5,009 nucleotides of DNA from Pseudomonadota bacterium (GTDB taxonomy: Bacteria > Pseudomonadota > Alphaproteobacteria > Acetobacterales > Acetobacteraceae): assembly GCA_021815835.1 (NCBI GenBank), contig JAKAZN010000195.1, positions 1 through 5,009 on the forward strand, in the 5' to 3' direction. This document shows, piece by piece, positions 1-4,519 of the stretch (position 1 is the first letter of the stretch; each line of letters starts with the position of its first letter). A model generated the notes under the pieces. That model ran no database searches, had not been told where the DNA came from, and worked only from the letters and a program-made list of their open reading frames with translations. A program made the translations under genes and the position numbers.

Positions 1-9
1 CCTGATCGC

Positions 10-51
10 TGGCGCCCAATCACCGGCGCCCAATCACTAGCGCCCGGTTAC
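10..51. repeat. 14-bp tandem repeat at the 3' end of the SH3-protein gene
   Basis: Three consecutive 14-bp units lie at 10-23, 24-37 and 38-51. The first two share an identical 13-base core, GGCGCCCAATCAC (11-23 and 25-37). The third, AGCGCCCGGTTAC (39-51), matches that core at 10 of 13 positions and contains the stop codon and last codons of the minus-strand SH3 gene. Bases 1-9 look like a more degraded fourth unit, so the array may continue past the window edge. Its function is unknown. It could be simple slippage duplication of the gene's 3' end. Confidence 0.75.
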
Positions 52-879
52 TGCCTCGCCCGGGAACGTCCCCCAGAAATCGGCGCGCCCGAGCCAGCCG
101 CGATGCCCGGCCGCATCCACCCGGCACCAGGCGGCGCCCGCGTCGCAGCGCATCAGGCGCACGATCACCCCCGGCTCCAGGATCGCCACCGCCGCGGCCG
201 AGGCGGTCGGTCCCGCGCGCAACCGATGCCGCCCGCCGGTCACGATGCCGTCGCGCTTTCCCTTCAGGGTCGCCTCGTGCATCCAGCCGCGCACGCCGTC
301 GGGGGTCAGCACCAGGCGCCAGACCTCGAACTCGCGCTCGATCTCCACCGGCATGCCGATGCGGCGATAGACCCAGCGCACCGGGTAGCGGAAGCCGGGG
401 CCGGCGCGCAGATAGACCTCGTCGCTGCGCAGCGCGGCGAAGCGCGGCAAGGGCAGGCCGGTGACGCTGCCGCGATCGGCGCGCGGCGCCGGGGTGGCCG
501 GGTGGGCGGGCGCCCCGGGGGAGTGGAGCGCCGCGTGCGGCGCGGCGATCACGGGAGGCGCGAGGCGCGGCGGATCGGGCGGCAACGGCAGAACCGGATG
601 GCGATCGCGCGGCGGTGGCGCGCGGCGCGGTGGATCGCGCGGCGCCGGGCCGACCCGATGCACCGCGACGCGCGGCGCGGCCCGTACCACCACATGCGCG
701 CGCGGCGGCGGATGGTCGGTGGCCGTGGGCAGCCGCAGCACCTGATCGGGCGGCGTCGCCCGCGCCGGGGCGCATCTCAGGCCCGCGCCGAGGCCGGCAA
801 GCAGGATCACAAGGGCAACGACGTGGCGCGGCATCCGCGCTGCGTGCCGTACGCCATGGCGCCGGGTCAAGCGGGCCAT
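37..879 (-). CDS. Exported protein with two bacterial SH3-like domains (SH3_4 type)
   Basis: This is a 280-residue protein with an Arg/His-rich N-terminus, a hydrophobic stretch at about residues 19-34 and a likely signal peptidase I site after APARA (residue 41). It is therefore predicted to act in the periplasm or cell envelope. Residues 42-140 form a linker rich in Pro, Arg, His and Ala. Two tandem SH3-like modules follow. The first spans about 143-210, with SDEVYLRAGPG and WRLV...GVRGWMH. The second spans about 213-270, with LRAGP, LEPGV, WCRVD and HRGWLGRADFWG. This resembles the alphaproteobacterial SH3_4 (DUF1058) family, whose members may bind peptidoglycan or proteins. No catalytic residues are expected. 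The start at 879 lies 6 nt after the DsrE stop. An alternative Met at 834 (265 residues) gives a shorter, more typical signal peptide. Neither start has a good ribosome binding site. The gene is probably the last of the thiF-dsrE operon. The biological role is unknown. Confidence 0.85.
   Translation of the reverse strand: MARLTRRHGVRHAARMPRHVVALVILLAGLGAGLRCAPARATPPDQVLRLPTATDHPPPRAHVVVRAAPRVAVHRVGPAPRDPPRRAPPPRDRHPVLPLPPDPPRLAPPVIAAPHAALHSPGAPAHPATPAPRADRGSVTGLPLPRFAALRSDEVYLRAGPGFRYPVRWVYRRIGMPVEIEREFEVWRLVLTPDGVRGWMHEATLKGKRDGIVTGGRHRLRAGPTASAAAVAILEPGVIVRLMRCDAGAAWCRVDAAGHRGWLGRADFWGTFPGEAVTGR
460..756 (-). other. Low-complexity Pro/Arg/His/Ala-rich linker coding segment
   Basis: This segment encodes about residues 42-140 of the SH3-domain protein. 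It is dominated by Pro, Arg, Ala and His, with short imperfect repeats such as PRDPPRRAPPPRDRHP. The stretch is probably disordered and extended, a spacer between the signal peptide and the two SH3 modules. Its extreme GC content produces long spurious open frames on both strands here. Confidence 0.7.
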
Positions 880-885
880 CGCGGC

Positions 886-1293
886 CTAAAGGCCCACGAT
901 CTGGCCGCTGCCGACGGCGCCGAGGAAGCTTGCGATCCCGGTCACCTCCACGCCGGGGGCCAGGGCCGCGCCCTCCAGCCCCTCGGCGCGCAGCCCCGAG
1001 GCGCAGACCATCAGCCGCACGCCGAGTTCCGCCGCCGCCGCGAGCAGCGCCGCCAGCCCCGCGACCCCGGCGGCTTCCACCCGCGCCTCCCGCCCCGGAT
1101 CGTCGAGGCCGGCCGGATCGGCGAGCAGCGCGCGGCAGCCGGCATTGGTGGCGAACACCGTCACCTCCCGCCCCATCGCCGCCGCGCCGGTGGCGAGCAC
1201 GAACGCCGCGTGCGCCGCGTTATGCGTGCCGGAGGCGAGCAGGATACCGAGACACGGCGCGGGTTCAGACGGCACAGGCCGGGGCCGGCGCAT
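886..1293 (-). CDS. DsrE-family protein (small sulfur-relay-like)
   Basis: This 135-residue cytosolic protein has the DsrE/DsrF-like alpha/beta fold. A first strand with LGILLASG (about 15-22) precedes the helix HNAAHAAFVLATGAAAMG. Next comes VTVFATNAGC (44-53), then the segment LMVCASGLRAEGL (94-106) and a closing VEVTGIASFLG (115-124). Cys97 in this last conserved segment is the candidate sulfur-accepting residue. DsrE relatives carry persulfide sulfur between partners or act in thiol/redox chemistry, and many single-domain members remain uncharacterised. The ATG start at 1293 lies inside the 3' end of the upstream MoeB/ThiF gene, a 29-nt overlap that implies translational coupling. A GTG at 1275 would shorten the overlap to 11 nt. 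No clear ribosome binding site favours either. The ThiF neighbour fits a role in sulfur transfer, but this is inferred. Confidence 0.85.
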   Translation of the reverse strand: MRRPRPVPSEPAPCLGILLASGTHNAAHAAFVLATGAAAMGREVTVFATNAGCRALLADPAGLDDPGREARVEAAGVAGLAALLAAAAELGVRLMVCASGLRAEGLEGAALAPGVEVTGIASFLGAVGSGQIVGL

Positions 1294-2083
1294 CGGTGTG
1301 GGCGGAAAGATCGACGATGCTCGGATGCGTCCCGCACAGCGCGCAGGCCGGATCGGGCCGCAGCCGGATGGTGCGGAAGCTCGATGCCAGCGCGTCCCAC
1401 AGCAGCAGCCGCCCCGACAGGCTCTCGCCGATGCCGAGGATCTCCTTGATCGTTTCCGTTGCCTGCAACGTTCCCATCACGCCGGTGACGGCGCCCAGCA
1501 CGCCGGCCTCCGAACAGCTCGGCACCGTGCCCGGGGGCGGCGGCGCGGGAAACAGGCAGCGATAGCAGGGGCCGCCCGCGTGCGGCTTGAACACCGAAAG
1601 CTGGCCCTCGAACCGCAGCACCGCGGCCGAGACCAGGGTGCGGCGGGCCAGCGCGCAAGCATCGGCGATCAGGAAGCGGGTGGCGAAATTGTCGGTCCCG
1701 TCGCAGACGATGTCGTAAGCGCCGATCAGATCGAGCGCGTTGCCGGGATCGAGCCGCGTGGCGTGCGCCACGATCCGCGCGCCGGGATTGATCGCGTGCG
1801 CCCGCGCCGCGGCCGAGGCCGCCTTGGACGTGCCGACCGAAGCCGTGGTGTGGGCGATCTGGCGCTGCAGGTTCGAAAGATCGACGGTATCGTGATCCAC
1901 GATTCCGATCGTCCCCACCCCGGCGGCGGCGAGATAGAGGATCAGCGGGCTGCCGAGTCCCCCCGCCCCCACCACCAGCACGCGCGCGGCTCCGAGCCGC
2001 GCCTGGCCCGTCCCGCCGACTTCCGCCAGCAGGATGTGGCGCGAATAGCGCTGGATGTCGTCTTCGGAGAAATCGAGGTCCAT
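1265..2083 (-). CDS. moeB: MoeB/ThiF/HesA-family E1-like adenylyltransferase
   Basis: The protein has 272 residues, close to the usual ~250 of MoeB/ThiF. Enzymes of this family use ATP to adenylate the C-terminal Gly-Gly of a ubiquitin-like sulfur carrier (MoaD or ThiS) for molybdopterin or thiamine-thiazole synthesis. The N-terminal IQRYSRHILLAEVGG (10-24) is typical. The ATP-binding loop VVGAGGLGSP is at 37-46, DHDTVDLSNLQRQ at 63-75 (Arg74), SKA at 86-88 (Lys87) and DGTDNF at 128-133 (Asp131 aligns with the MoeB catalytic Asp). Zinc ligands are CYRC (Cys173, Cys176) and CALC (Cys247, Cys250). CSEAGVLG at 190-197 holds the conserved Cys190. No rhodanese domain is present. I chose the start at 2083 because the family alignment begins there; upstream in-frame codons to 2239 read as non-homologous sequence. 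MoeB or a generic sulfur-carrier E1 are both possible, since no moaD or thiS gene lies in the window. Confidence 0.9.
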   Translation of the reverse strand: MDLDFSEDDIQRYSRHILLAEVGGTGQARLGAARVLVVGAGGLGSPLILYLAAAGVGTIGIVDHDTVDLSNLQRQIAHTTASVGTSKAASAAARAHAINPGARIVAHATRLDPGNALDLIGAYDIVCDGTDNFATRFLIADACALARRTLVSAAVLRFEGQLSVFKPHAGGPCYRCLFPAPPPPGTVPSCSEAGVLGAVTGVMGTLQATETIKEILGIGESLSGRLLLWDALASSFRTIRLRPDPACALCGTHPSIVDLSAHTDAPAPACAV

Positions 2084-2124
2084 GACGCCCGATGCTAGTC
2101 CCGCGGAGGCAACACGGGAAAGGG

Positions 2125-2150
2125 GGCGGCGCCCGCGTCTGGGCGCCGCC
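2125..2150. repeat. Perfect 10-bp inverted repeat upstream of the moeB-like gene
   Basis: GGCGGCGCCC (2125-2134) is followed by a 6-nt loop and its exact complement GGGCGCCGCC (2141-2150). It lies about 42 bp upstream of the moeB-like start. If transcribed in that leader it would form a strong GC hairpin. It has no T-rich tail on either strand, so it is a poor intrinsic terminator. A leader structure or protein-binding dyad is possible, and so is chance in such GC-rich DNA. Confidence 0.55.
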
Positions 2151-2176
2151 GGAGTCTGGGGAGGAAACGTCAAGTC

Positions 2177-2204
2177 CGCTCCCTGGCTGGGGACCGCGGG
2201 AGCG
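2177..2204. repeat. 7-bp inverted repeat with 14-nt spacer, possible operator
   Basis: CGCTCCC (2177-2183) and GGGAGCG (2198-2204) are exact complements separated by 14 nt, a geometry compatible with a dimeric repressor or activator site. It sits mid-way in the divergent gap, just before an AT-richer patch (AAATTTCATATG, 2206-2217). No regulator gene is adjacent. The assignment as an operator is speculative. Confidence 0.3.
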
Positions 2205-2252
2205 CAAATTTCATATGGGGCCGGCCGGCGGGGCCGCAAGGTAAGCCCGCCA

Positions 2253-2282
2253 TTGCGCGCCCCGCGCCGCTCCGCCTATGAC
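2253..2282 (+). promoter_or_regulatory. Possible sigma70-type promoter for the FMN reductase
   Basis: TTGCGC (2253-2258) and TATGAC (2277-2282) are separated by 18 bp and resemble -35 and -10 elements. Transcription would begin near 2289, leaving a leader of about 28 nt before the ATG at 2317. If correct, this also excludes the in-frame upstream ATG at 2278 as the start. The match is weak. Confidence 0.25.
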
Positions 2283-2306
2283 ACCGCCTCGTCCCTTCAC
2301 CCGATT

Positions 2307-2312
2307 GCGAGG
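2307..2312 (+). promoter_or_regulatory. Ribosome binding site of the FMN reductase
   Basis: GCGAGG ends 4 nt before the ATG at 2317. The spacing is slightly short, but this is the only purine-rich element nearby and it supports 2317 over the in-frame ATG at 2278. Confidence 0.5.
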
Positions 2313-2316
2313 TCCC

Positions 2317-2880
2317 ATGAGCGGTAGCGAAACTGTCAAAATTCTCGGCATCAGCGGCAGCCTCCGGCGCGCGTCCTTCAACACCATGGCGCTGCGCGCG
2401 GCGGCCGAGCTGGCACCCGCCGGCATGAGCATCGACATCTGCGATATCGGCGATCTGCCGCTCTATAACGACGACGTGCGCGCGGCCGGCTTCCCGCCGG
2501 CGGTGCAATCCTTGCGGGACCGCATCAAGGCCGCGGACGGGCTGCTGTTCGCCACGCCCGAATACAACTACTCGGTCCCGGGCGTGCTGAAGAACGCGAT
2601 CGACTGGGCGTCCCGCCCGCCGGAACAGCCCTTCGACGGCAAGCCGATCGCGGTGATGGGCGCGAGTCCGGGCGCGCTCGGCTCGGTGCGCGCGCAGTAT
2701 CATCTGCGGCAGTGCTTCATCTTCCTCAACGGCCATATCCTGAATCGGCCCGAGGTGATGATCGGCGCGGCGGGATCGAAATTCGATGCCGATGGCAAGC
2801 TGACGGATCAGGCGACGCGGGATTTCCTGGCGGCCATGCTGGTCGCGTTCAAGGCCTGGACGCTGCGCATGCGCGGCTGA
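2317..2880 (+). CDS. NADPH-dependent FMN reductase family protein (flavodoxin-like fold)
   Basis: This 187-residue cytosolic flavoprotein belongs to the NADPH-dependent FMN reductase family, which includes chromate/quinone reductases (ChrR/YieF), azoreductases and ArsH-like proteins. The phosphate-binding loop for FMN is GISGSLRRASFNT (11-23). The family signature ATPEYNYSVPGVLKNAIDW (79-97) contacts the flavin. MGASPGALGSVRAQYHLRQ (114-132) is the third conserved segment. Length matches the family (about 180-190). These enzymes usually move two electrons from NAD(P)H to quinones, metals or nitro/azo compounds; the substrate cannot be read from sequence. I chose the ATG at 2317 because GCGAGG (2307-2312) lies just upstream and the family's N-terminus begins there; the frame also has an ATG at 2278. 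The gene is monocistronic, followed 4 nt later by a strong hairpin. Confidence 0.93.
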   Translation: MSGSETVKILGISGSLRRASFNTMALRAAAELAPAGMSIDICDIGDLPLYNDDVRAAGFPPAVQSLRDRIKAADGLLFATPEYNYSVPGVLKNAIDWASRPPEQPFDGKPIAVMGASPGALGSVRAQYHLRQCFIFLNGHILNRPEVMIGAAGSKFDADGKLTDQATRDFLAAMLVAFKAWTLRMRG

Positions 2881-2884
2881 GCCC

Positions 2885-2918
2885 CACCCTCCCCTCCCGT
2901 CCGCGGGAGGGGAGGGTG
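2885..2918. terminator. Bidirectional hairpin between convergent genes
   Basis: A perfect 15-bp stem, CACCCTCCCCTCCCG (2885-2899) with CGGGAGGGGAGGGTG (2904-2918), closes a TCCG tetraloop. It starts 4 nt after the FMN reductase stop and 7 nt separate it from the MoxR gene's stop codon, so it can terminate both converging transcripts. Plus-strand downstream sequence is only moderately T-rich (TCGCATTCTATT) and the minus side has no T run, so termination would rely on the very stable stem. It may also belong to a dispersed intergenic repeat family. Confidence 0.75.
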
Positions 2919-2925
2919 TCGCATT

Positions 2926-3843
2926 CTATTCCGCTCCGCTCTCGGCCAGGATCCGCGCCGCCTCGGCACCGCGCAGCTTGGCCAGATCATCCTGGTATTT
3001 CAGCAGCACTCCCAGCGTCTCGTCCACCGAAGCGGGCGCGAGCTCGGTCTGGTTCAGATAGGTCAGCGCGCTCGCCCAATCGATCGTTTCGGCCACGCCG
3101 GGCAGCTTGAACAATTCCTCCCCGCGCAGCCGCTGCACGAACGCCACCACCTGGGCCGCGAGCTTCGCCGGCACCTCCGGGGCGCGCGCGGCCAGGATCG
3201 CGCGCTCGCGCGCGGCATCGGGGTAATCCACCCAGTGATACAGGCAGCGGCGGCGGATCGCGTCGTGCACTTCGCGCGTGCGGTTCGAGGTGAGCACCAC
3301 CACCGGCTTCGTTGCCGCGCGCACGGTGCCGAATTCCGGCACGGTGATCTGGAAATCGGCCAGCAGTTCCAGAAGAAACGCCTCGAACGGCTCGTCGGCG
3401 CGATCCAGCTCATCGATCAGCAGCACCGCCGGCGGCAGATCGGGATCGATCGCCGACAGCAACGGCCGCGCGGTGAGGAACTCGCGGGTGTAGATATCGC
3501 GCGACAATTCGTCCCGGTCGGTATGGCCCGCGGCCTCGGCCAGCCGGATCGCCATCAACTGGCGCGCGTGGTCCCACTCATAGGCCGCCGCCGCGAGGTC
3601 CATCCCGTCATAGCATTGCAGCCGCACCAGGCGACGGCGCAGCCCGGCCGCCAGCGCCTTGGCGATCTCGGTCTTGCCGGTGCCGGGCTCGCCTTCCAGG
3701 AACAGCGGGCGGCCCATCGCCAGCGACAGATGCACCGTGGTCGCCAGATCCCGATCGGCGATGTAGCCCTGATCGGCCAGCAGACTCGCGGTCTCGGCCA
3801 CCGACGCCGGCAGCGCGCCCGAGGCCATGACGGCATCGGCCAT
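2926..3843 (-). CDS. MoxR-family AAA+ ATPase, CoxD-like
   Basis: This 305-residue cytosolic ATPase has an intact AAA+ core. Walker A is GEPGTGKT (51-58) and Walker B is VLLIDELD (140-147). Sensor 1 is VLTSNRTRE (183-191), followed by the arginine-rich RRRC (197-200). The MoxR lid segment is PGVAETIDWASAL (248-260). LQCYDGMD (75-82) and YEWDHARQLMAIR (88-100) are typical of the CoxD-like branch. In Afipia (Oligotropha) carboxidovorans, CoxD is an AAA+ chaperone needed to mature the [CuSMoO2] centre of CO dehydrogenase; relatives serve other molybdenum hydroxylases or metalloenzymes, usually with a VWA-domain partner (CoxE). The start codon overlaps the coxG stop in TAATG with no visible Shine-Dalgarno sequence, pointing to coupled reinitiation. 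An in-frame ATG at 3828 is a less likely start. No coxE follows: the gene ends at a hairpin and a convergent gene. Confidence 0.92.
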   Translation of the reverse strand: MADAVMASGALPASVAETASLLADQGYIADRDLATTVHLSLAMGRPLFLEGEPGTGKTEIAKALAAGLRRRLVRLQCYDGMDLAAAAYEWDHARQLMAIRLAEAAGHTDRDELSRDIYTREFLTARPLLSAIDPDLPPAVLLIDELDRADEPFEAFLLELLADFQITVPEFGTVRAATKPVVVLTSNRTREVHDAIRRRCLYHWVDYPDAARERAILAARAPEVPAKLAAQVVAFVQRLRGEELFKLPGVAETIDWASALTYLNQTELAPASVDETLGVLLKYQDDLAKLRGAEAARILAESGAE

Positions 3844-4466
3844 TACAGCAGCGGCACGACGATCAGATACAGCAGGATCAGCCAGAAGAACCCGCCGATC
3901 CAGAAGGCGAGCGGCAGGCCCATCGGCTCGCGCGGCACCATCGCCAGCCAGTTCACGCTGGGCGGCGGCGGGCTGGGCGCGCGGGAGGAAGCGGTGGCGG
4001 GTTCGTGGGTCGAGGCAGGCATCGGCGGGGCAAGCTCCCTGGCGAAATTGTCGAAGAAGGCATCCGCCATCTGCTTGGCGGTGGAATCGATCAGGCGCGC
4101 GCCGAGCTGGGCGATCTTGCCGCCCACCTGGGCCTGGACCTCATAGCGCAGCAGCGTGCCGCCGTCTTCCGCGTCCGTCAGATGGACCTTGGCGCCGCCC
4201 TTGGCGAAGCCGGCCACGCCGCCCTGGCCTTCGCCGGCGATGGTGTAGCCGTTCGGCGCGTCGATATCGGAAAGCGTCACCTTGCCGTTGAAGCGCGCGG
4301 CGATCGGACCGACCTTGATCGCGGCGGTGGCGGTCATCTCGGTGGGCGAGGTCGCGTCCAGCTTCTCGCAGCCGGGGATCGCGCCTTTCAGGATCGCGGG
4401 GTTGTTCAGCGCATCCCAGACTGTCTGTCGCGACGCCGGAAGGCGCCGCTCGCCGCTCATGTCCAT
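3843..4466 (-). CDS. coxG: CoxG-family SRPBCC protein with C-terminal membrane anchor
   Basis: This 207-residue protein has the CoxG version of the SRPBCC (START-like) hydrophobic-pocket fold. Diagnostic segments are VWDALNNPAILKGAIPGCE (16-34), IKVGPIAARFNGKV (50-63) and GGKIAQLGARLIDSTAKQM (115-133), continuing into the helix ADAFFDNFA. A Pro/Ser/Ala-rich linker (about 147-170) leads to a C-terminal transmembrane helix (about 185-207), so the soluble domain should be tethered to the cytoplasmic membrane. CoxG has been described as a membrane anchor for molybdenum CO dehydrogenase; more recent mycobacterial work implicates it in carrying menaquinone to the enzyme. Homologues also occur with other molybdenum hydroxylases. 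The ATG at 4466 is supported by the family's N-terminus; the ribosome binding site is weak. The gene is first in a two-gene unit with the CoxD-like ATPase. No CO dehydrogenase structural genes lie in the window, so the client enzyme is unknown. Confidence 0.9.
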   Translation of the reverse strand: MDMSGERRLPASRQTVWDALNNPAILKGAIPGCEKLDATSPTEMTATAAIKVGPIAARFNGKVTLSDIDAPNGYTIAGEGQGGVAGFAKGGAKVHLTDAEDGGTLLRYEVQAQVGGKIAQLGARLIDSTAKQMADAFFDNFARELAPPMPASTHEPATASSRAPSPPPPSVNWLAMVPREPMGLPLAFWIGGFFWLILLYLIVVPLL

Positions 4467-4519
4467 CCGATCCAGGTCCCCGATTGCGCGCGGCGGACGT
4501 TACTTGCAGGGTCCGTTTC
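4467..4519. promoter_or_regulatory. Divergent promoter region of coxG and the antiporter-like gene
   Basis: Only 53 bp separate the two divergent start codons, so their promoters must overlap or reach into coding sequence. On the minus strand, TTGCAT (complement of 4520-4525), a 17-bp spacer and TAACGT form a weak possible promoter for coxG that would overlap the antiporter start. I see no convincing promoter for the plus-strand gene. Confidence 0.3.
4508..4511 (+). promoter_or_regulatory. Ribosome binding site of the antiporter-like gene
   Basis: AGGG lies 8 nt before the ATG at 4520, a normal spacing. It supports this start for the membrane protein that runs off the window. Confidence 0.55.

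Larger units (their letters stand above)
2084..2316. promoter_or_regulatory. Divergent intergenic region between moeB-like gene and FMN reductase
   Basis: This 233-bp gap separates the minus-strand moeB-like gene from the plus-strand flavin reductase and should hold promoters for both. It contains two inverted repeats (listed separately) and a possible plus-strand promoter near 2253-2282. On the minus strand a TTGACG hexamer (complement of 2168-2173) resembles a -35 box but has no convincing -10 at normal spacing. I see no credible gene here. Confidence 0.6.

Noticed and set aside
20..775. 251-codon minus-strand frame overlapping the SH3 gene
   Set aside because: It is an out-of-frame reading of the SH3 gene, composed almost entirely of Arg, Ala, Gly and Pro, with no domain signal.
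884..895. GGCCTAAAGGCC short hairpin between dsrE and the SH3 gene
   Set aside because: A four-base stem overlapping the dsrE stop is too short to be a terminator and is expected by chance at this GC content.
103..1449. 448-codon plus-strand open frame opposite the SH3 and DsrE genes
   Set aside because: It spans two well-supported minus-strand genes, has Arg/Gly/Ala/His-rich low-complexity translation with no recognisable motif, and is explained by GC bias.
615..2098. Long plus-strand open frames opposite the DsrE and MoeB-like genes
   Set aside because: Translations are low-complexity and antisense to a gene with intact ATP and zinc motifs.
1161..2207. 348-codon minus-strand frame overlapping the MoeB-like gene
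   Set aside because: Frame-shifted shadow of the MoeB-like gene; it lacks all E1 motifs, which are intact in the chosen frame.
2084..2239. 52-residue N-terminal extension of the MoeB-like protein
   Set aside because: The family's N-terminal motif begins right after the ATG at 2083, and the extension shows no homology and would consume most of the divergent promoter region.
2170..2736. 188-codon minus-strand frame opposite the FMN reductase
   Set aside because: Antisense to a gene with clear flavodoxin-fold signatures; no recognisable features of its own.
2904..2918. Possible G-quadruplex in the GGGAGGGGAGGG tract
   Set aside because: Only three G-runs are present; a fourth is lacking, so a simple intramolecular quadruplex is not supported, and the hairpin explains the tract.
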